Assembly: GCA_002359495.1 (NCBI GenBank)
Contig: DENB01000031.1
Coordinates: 3,602-43,846, forward strand
Length of the DNA: 40,245 nt
Source: Enterobacteriaceae bacterium UBA2655
Lineage (GTDB): Bacteria > Pseudomonadota > Gammaproteobacteria > Enterobacterales > Enterobacteriaceae
Direction: 5' to 3'
The translations under genes and the position numbers were made by a program. Positions 8,468 to 17,600 of the stretch are shown here, piece by piece (position 1 is the stretch's first letter; each line of letters opens with the position of its first letter). The notes beneath the pieces were generated by a model. The model was not told where the DNA came from. It made no database searches and saw only the letters and a list, made by a program, of their open reading frames with translations.

Positions 8468-8713
8468 ATGCGTGTCGAAGTTACCGTTGCCAAAACCCGA
8501 CCTCTTCCTGCAGGCGCCATTGAAGCCTTAACGCAGGAATTCGCCAAACGAATCGATCAACACTTTCCCGAAAGCGACAACCGCGTCAGCGTCAGATATG
8601 CCAGCGCCAATAACCTGACGGTGATGGGGGGAAGTAAAGAGATACGCGACCAGGTCAGCGATATTCTTCAGGAAACCTGGGAAAGCGCTGATGACTGGTT
8701 CATTACCGATTAA
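8468..8713 (+). CDS. dinI: DinI, modulator of RecA in the SOS response
   Basis: This 81-residue DinI stabilises or modulates RecA filaments and so tunes LexA and UmuD cleavage. The start MRVEVTVAKT and the acidic C-terminal helix (ILQETWESADDWF), which mimics DNA and contacts RecA, are typical of the family. A perfect LexA box precedes it, an AGGAGGC-like ribosome site is present (8457-8463), and a terminator follows. Size and neighbours (pyrC before, bssS after) match E. coli. Confidence 0.95.
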   Translation: MRVEVTVAKTRPLPAGAIEALTQEFAKRIDQHFPESDNRVSVRYASANNLTVMGGSKEIRDQVSDILQETWESADDWFITD

Positions 8714-8732
8714 CCGCCGCTGCGCAGTTTTT

Positions 8733-8758
8733 GCCGGGTGTCGCCATCCGGCTTTTTT
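8733..8758 (+). terminator. Rho-independent terminator of dinI
   Basis: GCCGGGTG (8733-8740) pairs with CATCCGGC (8745-8752) with one G-U pair, loop TCGC, followed by six T's. Confidence 0.88.
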
Positions 8759-8858
8759 GTTTTTGTCCCCTCTCGCCAGAAAATGCAGCTGCATCTAGAC
8801 TGTCAACAAGAGATACCCGGGTTGGGTCTTCGTTTTGCTTAACAGGAGATGGTGTTTC

Positions 8859-9125
8859 ATGACTACTGATAAACCGGAAGAGGCGATGACCTTTGGTGAA
8901 CTTCTGGAACTGATCGGCGAACAGCAACGGCGCCTGGCGGTGCTGGAAAACGCTTTCGCCAGCCTCTGTTTTTCTCTCGACGATCGCGCCAATCATTTGC
9001 TGGTGCATCACCTGCAACTGGAAGCGCAAAATCAAAATTATGCTGAGCCGCTTCAACAGCAATTTTCCCGGCTGGCTCAGGAAATTCAAAAACGCGCAGG
9101 AATTGGCCAACTACCGGAAGCATAA
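8859..9125 (+). CDS. Small helical protein of unknown function
   Basis: This is an 88-residue protein starting MTTDKPEEAMTFGELLELIG, with AGGAG 10 bases before the ATG. The open frame extends to 8835, but the ATG at 8859 fits the ribosome site. It is predicted to be almost all helical: a coiled-coil-like stretch (GEQQRRLAVLENAFASLCFS), a middle helix with a His pair, and a C-terminal helix (FSRLAQEIQKR). The layout recalls small enterobacterial helical proteins such as IraP and YecF (DUF2594), but the similarity is weak and I do not assign a function. It sits between dinI and bssS, where E. coli has no equivalent that I recall. Confidence 0.75.
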   Translation: MTTDKPEEAMTFGELLELIGEQQRRLAVLENAFASLCFSLDDRANHLLVHHLQLEAQNQNYAEPLQQQFSRLAQEIQKRAGIGQLPEA

Positions 9126-9250
9126 TTCTTTTTTATTGCCGCAACACGCCGCGCTATTTTTCTGGTTATGCAATTAAGAATTTTCCTGAACCACTTTTTT
9201 TAAATTTTTTCATGACGGTTTTTTTATCCTTTTATTACTGTCATCCGTGA

Positions 9251-9278
9251 AAAAAGCCTGCGCCGACAGGCATTTTTT
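9251..9278 (+). terminator. Bidirectional terminator
   Basis: GCCTG (9256-9260) pairs with CAGGC (9267-9271), flanked by five A's on the left and six T's on the right, ~130 bases after the small helical gene. Confidence 0.7.
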
Positions 9279-9362
9279 ATCTGTTGAAAGCGGCATTCCG
9301 AAAGGCTTTATTTCGTCATTTTTTTGTCATACCCGTTTTTATCTAATGATCAGCCTGTTCCA

Positions 9363-9371
9363 TGTTATAAT
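9363..9371 (+). promoter_or_regulatory. Extended -10 promoter of bssS
   Basis: TGTTATAAT (9363-9371) is a perfect extended -10 element (TGnTATAAT). No good -35 lies 17 bases upstream, as usual for extended -10 promoters. It starts 83 bases before the bssS ATG. Confidence 0.6.
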
Positions 9372-9445
9372 TAACTCGCTCTTTGAAGATAAGCCGCATT
9401 GAACCTCAACATGCACTTCGTTTAACGAGTAATAAGGAGGTTATA

Positions 9446-9703
9446 ATGGACATAAATAATAAAGGCGTCATCCAGACCCACCCGCTGGTAGGCTGGGACA
9501 TCAGTACCGTTGACAGCTATGATGCGATGATGATCCGCCTGCATTCAGTGTCATCACAAGATCAGAAAGAAGAGGATGCCGATGTCGGGCCGACCTACTG
9601 GCTGACAACCGATGTGGCGAGACAGTTTATTTCTATTCTTGAAGCCGGCATTGCGAAAATAGAGTCCACCGATCTTCTCGATCGAGATAATAAAAAGCAT
9701 TAA
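9446..9703 (+). CDS. bssS: BssS, biofilm formation regulator
   Basis: This 85-residue protein shares the core GVIQTHPLVGWDISTVDSYDA and WLTTDVARQFISILEAGIAK with E. coli BssS (YceP). BssS is linked to biofilm formation, indole/AI-2 signalling and stress; its biochemistry is unknown. The upstream frame reaches 9383, but AAGGAGG (9434-9440) is 5 bases before the ATG at 9446, which fixes the start. It is followed by a strong terminator, so it is a single-gene unit. Confidence 0.93.
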   Translation: MDINNKGVIQTHPLVGWDISTVDSYDAMMIRLHSVSSQDQKEEDADVGPTYWLTTDVARQFISILEAGIAKIESTDLLDRDNKKH

Positions 9704-9719
9704 ATGGCATCGCGATTAA

Positions 9720-9742
9720 GGCACCCTGCAGGGTGCCTTTTT
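9720..9742 (+). terminator. Rho-independent terminator of bssS
   Basis: GGCACCC (9720-9726) and GGGTGCC (9731-9737) with loop TGCA are followed by five T's. Confidence 0.9.
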
Positions 9743-9802
9743 CATGCGCGCGTTCTTTTGATATGCTGCTGATCGATATGACCGTTCAGGAGTTCAGGCG
9801 CA

Positions 9803-10939
9803 ATGATTTATGATCTGATTGTGGTGGGTAGCGGCTCGGTAGGCGCCGCAGCCGGTTTTTACGCCACGCAGGCTGGCTTAAACGTATTAATGATCGACAG
9901 CGCTCATCCCCCGCATCAACAGGGCACGCATCATGGCGGGACGCGCCTGATCCGTCACGCCTACGGCGAGGGCGAGCGTTATGTGCCGCTGGTGCTGCGC
10001 GCGCAGGCGCTCTGGGATGAACTGGAGCAGCTGAGCGGCGAGCGCATCATGCAGCGCAGCGGCGTCCTGAATCTGTCGCCCATCACCTCCTCCTTTATTC
10101 AAAACGTGATTGAAAGCGCGAAAACCTGGCAGCTGAAGGTGCAGATATTGCAGGCTGACGAGGTGCGCAAGCGCTGGCCGCAATTTACCGTGCCCGATGG
10201 CTATATCGGCGTCTTTGAGCCGAATTCGGGCTATCTGAAATGCGAACAGGCGGTACGCAGCTGGATCCAGCTTGCGGAAAAAGCGGGATGCGCGCAGTTA
10301 TTCAACTGCCCGGTGACGCAAATCGATCGCCATGAAGGCTTGCAGCAGGTGACGACCATTGATGGCGTTTTTAGCGCGCGCAAACTGCTAATAAGCGCCG
10401 GCACATGGGTCGGCAAGCTGGTGGAAGGGCTGCCGGTCACGCCCGTGCGTAAAGTGTTCGCCTGGCATCAGTCTGACGGCCGCTACAGCGAAAACAATCA
10501 TTTCCCCGGCTTTACCGTCGAAATGCCGGACGGCAGTCAGTTCTATGGTTTCCCGGCGGTGGATAACGCGCTTAAGGTTGGCCGCCATGACGGCGGCCAG
10601 ATAATGACGCAGCCCGCTGACCGCAAACCGTTCGGTGCCGTGGCGGCGGACGGCAGCGAAGCTTTCGGCTTTTTACGCCAGTTTCTGCCCGGCGTCGGCG
10701 TCTGCCTTCATGGCGAAGCCTGTAGTTATGACAATACGCCGGATGAGAATTTTATTATCGATACCCTGCCGGACGATGCGAATCGCCTGATAATTACCGG
10801 CCTGAGCGGCCATGGTTTTAAATTCGCCAGCGTGCTGGGCGAGCTTGCCGCGCAGTTTGCGCAGTTTGCGCAGTTTGCGCAGGATAAGCCTTTTACCTTC
10901 GATCTTTCCCCGTTTTCGCTCTCCCGATTCGCACGATAA
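9803..10939 (+). CDS. solA: N-methyl-L-tryptophan oxidase (sarcosine oxidase family)
   Basis: This 378-residue flavoenzyme oxidatively demethylates N-methyl-tryptophan and, weakly, sarcosine, releasing H2O2 and formaldehyde. The N-terminal FAD motif is [11 protein letters not shown]. Cys307 in GEACSYDN corresponds to the Cys that binds FAD covalently in E. coli SolA (Cys308). The ending contains [19 protein letters not shown]. Near the C-terminus a 9-base unit is repeated three times, giving [10 protein letters not shown] and lengthening this segment by about six residues relative to E. coli. It is probably monocistronic. Confidence 0.94.
   Translation: MIYDLIVVGSGSVGAAAGFYATQAGLNVLMIDSAHPPHQQGTHHGGTRLIRHAYGEGERYVPLVLRAQALWDELEQLSGERIMQRSGVLNLSPITSSFIQNVIESAKTWQLKVQILQADEVRKRWPQFTVPDGYIGVFEPNSGYLKCEQAVRSWIQLAEKAGCAQLFNCPVTQIDRHEGLQQVTTIDGVFSARKLLISAGTWVGKLVEGLPVTPVRKVFAWHQSDGRYSENNHFPGFTVEMPDGSQFYGFPAVDNALKVGRHDGGQIMTQPADRKPFGAVAADGSEAFGFLRQFLPGVGVCLHGEACSYDNTPDENFIIDTLPDDANRLIITGLSGHGFKFASVLGELAAQFAQFAQFAQDKPFTFDLSPFSLSRFAR
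10852..10882 (+). repeat. 9-bp tandem repeat inside solA
   Basis: Three exact copies of GCAGTTTGC (10852-10878) plus a partial fourth (GCAG) encode repeated Gln-Phe-Ala. E. coli SolA has a single FAQ here. The array is in frame and could vary in copy number by slippage. Confidence 0.85.
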
Positions 10940-10948
10940 CTCTTCGCG

Positions 10949-10969
10949 GGCGCTATGTTTCATGGCGCC
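10949..10969 (+). repeat. Hairpin after solA
   Basis: GGCGCTATG (10949-10957) pairs with CATGGCGCC (10961-10969) with one G-U pair and a TTT loop, 10 bases after the solA stop. There is no T tract after it. It is a weak terminator candidate. The rest of the ~260 bases to yceJ shows no gene. Confidence 0.45.
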
Positions 10970-11231
10970 TGCCGCTTTACTAAAATTGACATTAATTGAC
11001 TCAATGTGACACTACCTGTTTTTTTGCCGCTTATTTCTGATCTCTTTGCCTTCGTGATCCTGCTGTTTTTATCGCCGGCCTGTATCCGTTCAGTTTTATT
11101 GAAAATACGCGCCCTGATTAAACAAAGAATAAAATGCAATAATCCCCTGTTTATAGAAAAGTAAGTACGATTGCATTCCTGTTTCTTTATGTAGATGCTT
11201 ATGACTATTTATGTCAGCAGAGGGGTCTGTT

Positions 11232-11786
11232 ATGGCCTGGCGAAATTCATCTCAGGAATATGGTCATTTTTCAATTTTGCTGCACTGGCTGATGGCGCTG
11301 GCTATTTATGGCATGTTCGCGCTGGGTTTATGGATGGTGGGTTTAGGTTATTACGATAGCTGGTATCACAGCGCGCCTGAAATCCATAAAAGCATCGGCA
11401 TTATTCTTTTCGCGCTGCTTATTTTTCGCCTGCTTTGGCGAATTATTTCACCGCCGCCCGCGTCGTTAGCGACCTATACGCCGCTGGTGCGCTACAGCGC
11501 CATTGCGATGCACTGGCTGCTCTACAGTCTGCTGCTGGCTATTCTCATCAGCGGCTACCTTATCTCGACCGCCGACGGCCAGCCGATTTCGGTATTCGGC
11601 TTATTCAACGTGCCCGCCTTCATTCGCGGCGCTGGCGAACAGGCCGATCTGGCAGGCGATATTCATCTCTGGCTCGCCTGGATCGTCGTCGTGCTTTCCG
11701 TGCTGCACGGTCTGGCCGCGCTGAAACACCATTTTATCGACCGCGATATTACGCTGAAAAGGATGTTGGGCCACCGCATCCATTAA
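11232..11786 (+). CDS. yceJ: YceJ, cytochrome b561 family membrane protein
   Basis: This 184-residue inner-membrane di-heme cytochrome b561 homologue has about four membrane helices. Motifs match the E. coli protein: [21 protein letters not shown], then [25 protein letters not shown] and [20 protein letters not shown]. The membrane-embedded His residues are the expected heme ligands. Its electron partner is not known. The frame extends to 11211, but a GAGGGG run 6 bases before the ATG at 11232 and the E. coli start (M-x-WRNS) favour 11232. yceI follows after 20 bases, so the two are co-transcribed. Confidence 0.93.
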   Translation: MAWRNSSQEYGHFSILLHWLMALAIYGMFALGLWMVGLGYYDSWYHSAPEIHKSIGIILFALLIFRLLWRIISPPPASLATYTPLVRYSAIAMHWLLYSLLLAILISGYLISTADGQPISVFGLFNVPAFIRGAGEQADLAGDIHLWLAWIVVVLSVLHGLAALKHHFIDRDITLKRMLGHRIH

Positions 11787-11806
11787 CCTCTGAAAAGGAA
11801 ATAACT

Positions 11807-12382
11807 ATGCTGAAGAAAAATCTGGTCGCCGTCAGCGCCGCCGCCCTGCTATTCGGTTCTTTATCGGCGCAGGCTGCCGATTACGCTATTGATAAAAAAG
11901 GTCAGCACGCCTTTATTCAGTTTCGCATTCAACATTTAGGTTACAGCTGGATTTACGGTACGTTTAAAGATTTCGACGGCAGCTTTACCTTTGATGAAAA
12001 TAATCCCGCCGCCGATAAAGTGAATGTCACCATTAATACCAACAGTCTCGATACTAATCATGCGGAGCGGGATAAACATCTGCGCAGCGCCGATTTTCTT
12101 AACGCCAGCAAATATCCTCAGGCGACCTTTACCTCGACGTCAGTCAGGAAAGATGGCGATGAACTGGATATTACCGGTAATTTGACCTTAAACGGCGTCA
12201 CGAAACCGGTCACGCTGGAAGCGAAACTTCTGGGCCAGGGCAAGGATCCTTGGGGCGGCTACCGCGCCGGATTTGAAGCGGAGGGCGAATTCGCCCTGAA
12301 GGATTTCAATATGACGAAGGATTTAGGACCCGCGTCGCAAAAGGTGCAGCTGATGATTTCGCTGGAAGGCGTACGTCAGTAA
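11807..12382 (+). CDS. yceI: YceI, periplasmic lipocalin-like protein
   Basis: This 191-residue secreted protein of the YceI family has a beta-barrel, lipocalin-like fold; related structures bind isoprenoid lipids. A signal peptide of ~23 residues ends in AQA before [16 protein letters not shown]. Mature motifs include [13 protein letters not shown] and the Asp/Asn-rich [24 protein letters not shown] lies 6 bases upstream of the ATG. Pairing with a cytochrome b561 gene is typical and suggests a shared quinone or redox role, which is inference. E. coli YceI is induced by high pH. Confidence 0.95.
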   Translation: MLKKNLVAVSAAALLFGSLSAQAADYAIDKKGQHAFIQFRIQHLGYSWIYGTFKDFDGSFTFDENNPAADKVNVTINTNSLDTNHAERDKHLRSADFLNASKYPQATFTSTSVRKDGDELDITGNLTLNGVTKPVTLEAKLLGQGKDPWGGYRAGFEAEGEFALKDFNMTKDLGPASQKVQLMISLEGVRQ

Positions 12383-12393
12383 AAAACGGATTA

Positions 12394-12424
12394 AACGCGC
12401 CTGAAGCATGGCTCCAGGCGCGTT
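12394..12424. terminator. Hairpin between convergent yceI and trhO
   Basis: AACGCGCCTG (12394-12403) pairs with CAGGCGCGTT (12415-12424), a 10-bp perfect stem just past both stop codons. T's follow it on the minus strand (via 12393-12381), so it mainly serves trhO and may also stop yceJI transcripts. Confidence 0.65.
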
Positions 12425-12427
12425 ACC

Positions 12428-13477
12428 TTATTTCTTCAGCGGCGCTGGAATGGTCATATTCAACAGACCGCGCGACTTGTTGAAGACTTTGTTGCCGTTT
12501 TCCCTTCCCGCCCGACGAGCGCGCTGCTCTTCCGGCGGCAGCGAAGCCTCTTCCATACAGAGCGGGCTGCAACAGTTCTGATACGTTACCGCACACTGCG
12601 GGCACTGAATAAACAGCAGATGACAACCGTCGTTCACGCAATTTACATGTGTATCGCAGGCTGTGCCGCACTGGTGGCAGTGCGCCAGCACGTCGTCGGA
12701 GATGCGTTCGCCCATCCGCTCGTCAAAAACGAAATTTTTGCCTTTGAAGCGTACCGGCAGGCCCTGCTCGCGCGCGCGACGGGCATATTCGATAATGCCC
12801 CCTTCGATATGGTAAACGCTGTTGAAGCCGTTGTGACGCATCCAGGCGCTCGCTTTCTCGCAGCGAATGCCGCCGGTGCAGTACATCACGATCTTCTTGT
12901 CTTTCTGCTCCTTCAGCATATCTACCGCCATCGGCAGCTGGTCGCGGAAGGTATCCGCCGGGATCTCCATCGCGTTGTCGAAATGGCCCACTTCGTATTC
13001 GTAATGGTTGCGCATATCGACGAACAGCGCGTCAGGATCGTCCAGCATGGCGTTGACGTCAGCCGCCTTCAGATAATCGCCCACGTCGCTGGCGTCGAAG
13101 CTTTCATCCTCAATGCCGTCCGCCACGATGCGGTCGCGCACCTTCAGGCGCAGCACCCAAAAAGATTTACCGTCATCATCCAGCGCAATGTTCATGCGCA
13201 GCTGGTTTAGCGCCGGATCGAAGGCGTAAAGCGCGGCTTTCATCGGTTCGTACAGGCTGGCCGGCACGCTAATCTGGGCGTTGATCCCTTCGTGCGCAAC
13301 GTAAACGCGGCCGAAAACCTTAAGTTTGGTTAATTCGAGATAGAGCGCGTCGCGGAAGGCTTTGGGATCGGCGATGTGAAAATACTTGTAAAAAGAGACT
13401 GTGGTGCGCGGCTCGGTTTCAGCCAGCATGCGCGCTTTCAGCTCTTTATTGGAAACAAGGTTATGTAACACTGGCAT
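12428..13477 (-). CDS. trhO: TrhO, tRNA uridine(34) hydroxylase, rhodanese domain
   Basis: This 349-residue protein, formerly YceA, carries out oxygen-dependent hydroxylation of uridine 34 in tRNA, a step towards 5-methoxy- and 5-carboxymethoxyuridine. It has an N-terminal domain, then a rhodanese domain with the active-site loop [10 protein letters not shown] (Cys200), then a Cys-rich C-terminal zinc-type region (CHQCG...CVNDGC...CPQC...CC). The open frame starts at 13576, but the ATG at 13477 has AGGAAC upstream and gives the family start MPVLHN. It converges with yceI and diverges from the flavin oxidoreductase gene. Confidence 0.95.
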   Translation of the reverse strand: MPVLHNLVSNKELKARMLAETEPRTTVSFYKYFHIADPKAFRDALYLELTKLKVFGRVYVAHEGINAQISVPASLYEPMKAALYAFDPALNQLRMNIALDDDGKSFWVLRLKVRDRIVADGIEDESFDASDVGDYLKAADVNAMLDDPDALFVDMRNHYEYEVGHFDNAMEIPADTFRDQLPMAVDMLKEQKDKKIVMYCTGGIRCEKASAWMRHNGFNSVYHIEGGIIEYARRAREQGLPVRFKGKNFVFDERMGERISDDVLAHCHQCGTACDTHVNCVNDGCHLLFIQCPQCAVTYQNCCSPLCMEEASLPPEEQRARRAGRENGNKVFNKSRGLLNMTIPAPLKK

Positions 13478-13660
13478 GGTGTTCGTTCCTGTTATCAATA
13501 AGAAAAATTTGCGCGCACATGATACCTGATTCCGGGCTGAAGCAAAGGGTGCGCGGAAAATTGTTAGCAAGCGCACAAAAGGACCTGGCCTGATTGAGCG
13601 ATCTCTGTAAGGCTGTATGTTTGCATACCCGTTATTGCTAATGAAAACAAAGGAGACGCC

Positions 13661-14755
13661 ATGAGTCAGCTGTTCTCATCCCTGAAGTTAGGCGGATTGA
13701 CGCTGGAAAACCGCATTATTATTGCGCCGATGTGCCAGTATTCAGCGGAGCATGGACGGGCAACGTCCTGGCATCGCATTCATCTCGGCCAGCTGGCCCT
13801 CTCCGGTGCAGGACTGCTGATCGCCGAAGCCACCGCGGTTGAGCCGGACGGCCGTATTACGCCGCAGGATCTGGGACTCTATGACGATGCCTGCGAAGAG
13901 GCGCTGGGTCAGGTGGTGAAGGATATTCGTCAGTGGAGTAAAATGCCGCTGGGTATTCAACTGGCGCACGCAGGGCGTAAAGCCTCTACCGACGTGCCCT
14001 GGCGCGGCGGCAAAAACCTGACGCCGGAACAGGGCGGCTGGCTGACGTCCGCCCCTTCGGCCGTGCCCTTTTCCGACTCGGATACCACGCCTGTCGCCCT
14101 GACCGAAGCGCGTATCGCGGAGATCAAACAGGCCTTTGTCGATACCGCTATCCGCGCCGATCGGCTGGGCTTCAATCTGGTGGAGATTCATGCCGCCCAC
14201 GGCTACCTGCTGCATCAGTTCCTTTCGCCGCTGTCAAACAAGCGCACGGACGACTGGGGCGGCTCGCTGGAAAACCGCATGCGGCTGGTGCTGGAAATCT
14301 ATCAGGAAGTCCGCCGGGTCTTCCCGCGCCATAAGGCGGTCGGCGTACGCATTTCCGCAACCGACTGGGCGCAGGGCGGCTGGGATATTGAGCAGTCGGT
14401 AGCCCTCAGCAAAGCGCTCGACGCGCTGGGCTGCGACTATATTCATGTTTCCAGTGGCGGTCTTTCGACCGAGCAGCAGATTAAAGTCGGCGCCAACTAT
14501 CAGGTACCCTTCGCGACCGCCATCAAGCAGGCGGTGGAAATGCCGGTTATCGCGGTCGGTTTAATTACCGACGCGGAGCAGGCTGAATCGATACTGCAGC
14601 AACATGAGGCGGACGCCGTCGCGCTGGCGCGCGCCATGCTGTGGGATCCGCACTGGCCCTGGCACGCAGCGGCCAAGCTGGGCGCGCAGGTTCAGGGGCC
14701 GAAACAGTACTGGCGCAGCGAACCGCATGGCGTTAAAGGCATTTTTAAATCGTAA
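13661..14755 (+). CDS. Old Yellow Enzyme family NADH:flavin oxidoreductase (YqjM type)
   Basis: This 364-residue FMN ene-reductase of the thermophilic-like/YqjM class reduces activated C=C bonds using NAD(P)H; the physiological substrate is unknown. Class-specific residues are visible: Cys25 and Tyr27 in APMCQYS (redox-sensing Cys and FMN contact), His177 and His180 in [16 protein letters not shown] (substrate oxyanion pair), and the FMN phosphate region near [15 protein letters not shown] precedes the ATG. E. coli has no gene here, so it was gained in this lineage or lost from E. coli. A hairpin follows the stop. Confidence 0.9.
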   Translation: MSQLFSSLKLGGLTLENRIIIAPMCQYSAEHGRATSWHRIHLGQLALSGAGLLIAEATAVEPDGRITPQDLGLYDDACEEALGQVVKDIRQWSKMPLGIQLAHAGRKASTDVPWRGGKNLTPEQGGWLTSAPSAVPFSDSDTTPVALTEARIAEIKQAFVDTAIRADRLGFNLVEIHAAHGYLLHQFLSPLSNKRTDDWGGSLENRMRLVLEIYQEVRRVFPRHKAVGVRISATDWAQGGWDIEQSVALSKALDALGCDYIHVSSGGLSTEQQIKVGANYQVPFATAIKQAVEMPVIAVGLITDAEQAESILQQHEADAVALARAMLWDPHWPWHAAAKLGAQVQGPKQYWRSEPHGVKGIFKS

Positions 14756-14760
14756 TACCG

Positions 14761-14795
14761 ACCCGCCTGCTGACGCAGGCGGGTTCAGCTTTATT
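14761..14795 (+). terminator. Terminator after the OYE gene
   Basis: ACCCGCCTGC (14761-14770) pairs with GCAGGCGGGT (14775-14784), loop TGAC, followed by a T-rich stretch. Confidence 0.75.
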
Positions 14796-14882
14796 TCAGC
14801 CTGAGACAAAAGCTGGCACAATAGGACATATCAACAGGATAAACGCGCCCGTTGCGCGCCAAGCAGGATACATCCATTTCTT

Positions 14883-15806
14883 ATGACCCAACTGCCTCAA
14901 CTTAACCGCGAACTTTTTCATCCCCGCTACTGGCTCACCTGGCTGGGCATTATTGCGCTCTATATTCTGGTGTTGCTGCCCTACCCGCTGCTCTATGTGC
15001 TGGGCTGCAGAATCGGCCGTCTGGCGATGCGCTTTATGAAGCGCCGCGTGGAAATCGCCCGGCGCAATCTTGAGCTCTGTTTTCCTGATATGCCGGTCAG
15101 CGAACGCGAGTCGATGATTAAACATAATTTCGAATCGGTCGGCATGGGCCTTATCGAAACCGGCATGGCCTGGTTCTGGCCTAACTGGCGTATTAATAAG
15201 TGGTGCCGCGCTTCCGGCCTGGAACATATCGCGAAGACGCGCGAAGAAGGAAAAGGCGTCTTGCTTATCGGCATGCACTTCTTAACGCTGGAACTCGGCG
15301 CCCGTATTTTCGGCATTCATAATCCCGGCATCGGCGTCTATCGTCCTAATGACAATAAGCTCATCGACTGGCTGCAAACCTGGGGCCGCATGCGATCCAA
15401 TAAAAGCATGCTGGATCGCAAAGATCTCAAGGGCATGATCCGCGCATTAAAAGGCGGCGATATCATCTGGTATGCGCCGGATCACGATTACGGTCCGCGC
15501 AGCAGCGTATTCGCTCCTTTCTTCGCCGTAGAAAAAGCCGCGACGACCGTCGGCAGCTATGTGTTGATCCGCAGCTCGAAGCCTGCGGTGGTGCCTTTCG
15601 TGCCGCGTCGTCTGCCCCATGGACAGGGCTACGAGCTGGTCATTATGCCGGACGTCGCCGATACCATGCCGCTGGAAAACGAGCTGGCGACGGTTACGCG
15701 TATGAATCAGGTGGTGGAAGAAGGTGTCTTGTTAGCGCCGGAACAGTATATGTGGCTGCATCGCCGTTTTAAAACCCGCCCGGAGGGCGAGCCTTCACGT
15801 TATTAA
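14883..15806 (+). CDS. lpxL: Lipid A biosynthesis lauroyltransferase
   Basis: This 307-residue inner-membrane acyltransferase (LpxL/HtrB) adds the secondary laurate to Kdo2-lipid IVA. One N-terminal membrane helix (about residues 18-38) is followed by the catalytic HX4E motif, His132 and Glu137 in [12 protein letters not shown], the same numbers as in E. coli. Further matches are [50 protein letters not shown] and the ending [12 protein letters not shown]. It could also be the cold-specific LpxP paralogue, but the location beside msyB and trhO fits lpxL. Confidence 0.93.
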   Translation: MTQLPQLNRELFHPRYWLTWLGIIALYILVLLPYPLLYVLGCRIGRLAMRFMKRRVEIARRNLELCFPDMPVSERESMIKHNFESVGMGLIETGMAWFWPNWRINKWCRASGLEHIAKTREEGKGVLLIGMHFLTLELGARIFGIHNPGIGVYRPNDNKLIDWLQTWGRMRSNKSMLDRKDLKGMIRALKGGDIIWYAPDHDYGPRSSVFAPFFAVEKAATTVGSYVLIRSSKPAVVPFVPRRLPHGQGYELVIMPDVADTMPLENELATVTRMNQVVEEGVLLAPEQYMWLHRRFKTRPEGEPSRY

Positions 15807-15808
15807 TA

Positions 15809-15843
15809 GTAAAGCCGGGCAGCGACTTTCCGCCCGGCTTTAC
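15809..15843 (+). terminator. Strong terminator of lpxL
   Basis: GTAAAGCCGGGC (15809-15820) pairs perfectly over 12 bp with GCCCGGCTTTAC (15832-15843), three bases after the lpxL stop. Confidence 0.8.
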
Positions 15844-16419
15844 ATAAAACTGTTGAAACCTTTTCGTTTCCTTTGCAGTTATGCTGCCAGCCATAACAGG
15901 ACATGTTTTCCCCGCTATTAACTTCTCTGATTTCAAAAGGATCGGCTGTTCTGAGCCAGTCATTACTTAAAGTGAATAGTGATAAGAAACCAAAATTAAA
16001 TAAAGCCGCGCTTATTAAATAAAAAAAGCGCGCAAAATAGTTAAAACAGGCTTATCAGTTAAAAACCCTTACTTTGCAACTTATTGATTTATGGTGGAAA
16101 TACTTTCCCATTATTAAACGGTATTAATTAGATGCTTTGGCGCTAAATTAACGACTCTCCAGGGCTATTCTTAATTAATTAATTGCAACTGATTCCTGAA
16201 TCTAAACTGTGCAGCAATTTTAACTTATTTTACAAGGCATTGTCTTATCACTCTTTTCCTATATGCGAAATTAACATCATAAGATTATTTTTTATACCAT
16301 TATGGAATTTGAATAATCTTTTTTATCCCGGTAATTTCGGCGTTGTCAGTTAATTAGCTGACTTTCAAAAAAATAAAAATAAGATTACATACAGCAAATC
16401 TCTCGCAGGAATCCATAAA
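15844..16419. other. AT-rich intergenic patch at the mdtG position
   Basis: These 576 bases are strongly AT-rich, with runs such as TTAATTAATTAATTG, in sharp contrast to the GC-rich genes around them. No open frame is credible on either strand and no mdtG remnant is visible, although E. coli has mdtG between lpxL and msyB. It probably holds the promoter of the following small gene and may bind H-NS; that is inference. Confidence 0.6.
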
Positions 16420-16686
16420 ATGAACAAAGGCATTTATTATTACGTAACGATCGGAACCGATCAGGATAATTACCATTATCTTCACCGCAAAGAGTGTAAA
16501 AGGCTACCCGAGAAAGAGGAGCTCATTTTTATCGGTACCTTATATAACCTTAACCAGGCGTTATCTATCGCCCGCATCAATTTCAAAAAAGTGAAACCCT
16601 GTATTAAATGTTGTATCCGTTACTCCGCGCCGGTTATCAGGGAAACTGTCCGACCAGTGCTGCATTTTCCTCAAAAAATGCATTAA
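16420..16686 (+). CDS. Small Cys/His protein, likely metal-binding, unknown function
   Basis: This 88-residue protein starts MNKGIYYYVTIGTDQDNYHY. Its pattern is HRKECKRLP, then FIGTLYNLNQALSIARINF, then CIKCC. It follows a family of very short proteobacterial proteins of the form H-x3-C-x2-L...LG-x8-A-x2-A...C-x2-CC, which look like a small zinc or iron site. I recognise the pattern but know no assigned function. About 20 residues follow the CC, longer than usual. The ribosome site is modest (AGGA 16408-16411). The gene is AT-rich and lies at the edge of the AT-rich patch, suggesting acquisition from elsewhere. Confidence 0.7.
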   Translation: MNKGIYYYVTIGTDQDNYHYLHRKECKRLPEKEELIFIGTLYNLNQALSIARINFKKVKPCIKCCIRYSAPVIRETVRPVLHFPQKMH

Positions 16687-16810
16687 CCTCGCCGCGTGGG
16701 AAAAGGAGCTTCCCGCAGGTTGTCCCCTGTTTGCGCCTCAGAATTTTACCCCTCCCGATTTTCGACTATCCTTCTCTGAAATCCCCATTAAACAGGCAAG
16801 GAGAGAACAG

Positions 16811-17209
16811 ATGAGCATGTACAGTACCCTGGAAGAGGCCATTGACGCTGCGCGTGAAGAATTTCTGGCTAATCATCCGGAAATGGAAGAAGAGGATGCC
16901 TCTGTCAGCCAGTTTGGCCTGCAAAAATATGTTATGCAGGATGGCGATATTATGTGGCAGGCGGAATTTTTCGATGATGAAGGCGAGCCGGGCGAGTTTC
17001 ATCCGGTACGCAGCGGCGAAGCGGCTCAGGCCGTCTGGGACGGCGATTTCGACGAGGTAGAGCTGCGTCAGGAGTGGTTGCCGGAAAACACGCTGCATGA
17101 GTGGGACGAAGGCGAATTCCAGCTTGAGCCGCCAATCGATACCGAAGAAGGCGCAGCGGCCGCCGCAGAGTGGGAAGATGACAACAGCGATTCCGATCGC
17201 TGGGCCTGA
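16811..17209 (+). CDS. msyB: MsyB, acidic protein
   Basis: This very acidic 132-residue protein is a homologue of E. coli MsyB, found as a multicopy suppressor of secY/secA defects; its direct role is unknown. Shared stretches include TLEEAIDAAREEF, MQDGDIMWQAEFF and LHEWDEGEFQLEPPIDTEEG. The C-terminus carries an extra Asp/Glu/Ser tail (EDDNSDSDRWA) relative to E. coli. AAGGAGAG lies a few bases before the ATG. E. coli msyB is under stress and RpoS control; I see no clear element for this here. It converges with yceK with only a few bases between stops. Confidence 0.93.
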   Translation: MSMYSTLEEAIDAAREEFLANHPEMEEEDASVSQFGLQKYVMQDGDIMWQAEFFDDEGEPGEFHPVRSGEAAQAVWDGDFDEVELRQEWLPENTLHEWDEGEFQLEPPIDTEEGAAAAAEWEDDNSDSDRWA

Positions 17210-17213
17210 CAGA

Positions 17214-17453
17214 TTACTCGTAAGGCCCGTGTCGGGCATCCACCGGCAGCAATAAGGTGTCGATAACCAGCGACAGCGGCAGGTCGAGGATACGCAGGAA
17301 ACGCCAGGCGCTGTCGCGCATGTCCCACTGTACGCCCGGATAATACTGATTGTTGTGTCCCTGTCCGGGCACGGTGCGGCTGATAATACTGCCGCAGCCG
17401 GTCAGCACCAGCAGGCTGCCGGCGAGCAAGATTAATCTCAGAATCGATTTCAC
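17214..17453 (-). CDS. yceK: YceK, DUF1375 lipoprotein
   Basis: This 79-residue lipoprotein has a short hydrophobic signal and lipobox LTGC, followed by GSIISRTVPGQGHNNQYYPG, which is nearly invariant in the YceK/DUF1375 family. The C-terminal half holds a conserved hydrophobic segment (LDLPLSLVIDTLLLPVD). Its function is unknown. The start codon in this frame is GTG at 17453. The gene stands between msyB and opgH on the minus strand, as in E. coli. Confidence 0.9.
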   Translation of the reverse strand: MKSILRLILLAGSLLVLTGCGSIISRTVPGQGHNNQYYPGVQWDMRDSAWRFLRILDLPLSLVIDTLLLPVDARHGPYE

Positions 17454-17570
17454 AATGTCTACTCATCTCTACGTAGCGGCCATTCTACCCGCGCGCCGGT
17501 CCGGCAATCCACTCTATTCCCGTTCAGGAAAGTAAATTAACCGTAAAAGCGCCGGTGCGGGCGGGATATA

Positions 17571-17600
17571 AAAAAAGCGGCATTGCTGCCGCTTTTTTTT
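17571..17600 (-). terminator. Bidirectional terminator at the opgH 3' end
   Basis: AGCGGCA (17576-17582) pairs with TGCCGCT (17587-17593), loop TTGC, with six A's before and eight T's after. On the minus strand it ends opgGH transcription immediately after the opgH stop. Confidence 0.88.

Larger units (their letters stand above)
9126..9445. other. AT-rich intergenic stretch before bssS
   Basis: These 320 bases hold a bidirectional terminator (9251-9278) and the bssS promoter (9363-9371). I see no further gene on either strand. Confidence 0.6.

Noticed and set aside
16100..16200. AT-rich TTAATTAATTAATTG repeats as a replication or partition element
   Set aside because: There are no DnaA boxes, iterons or replication genes nearby; simple AT-rich sequence is the better explanation.
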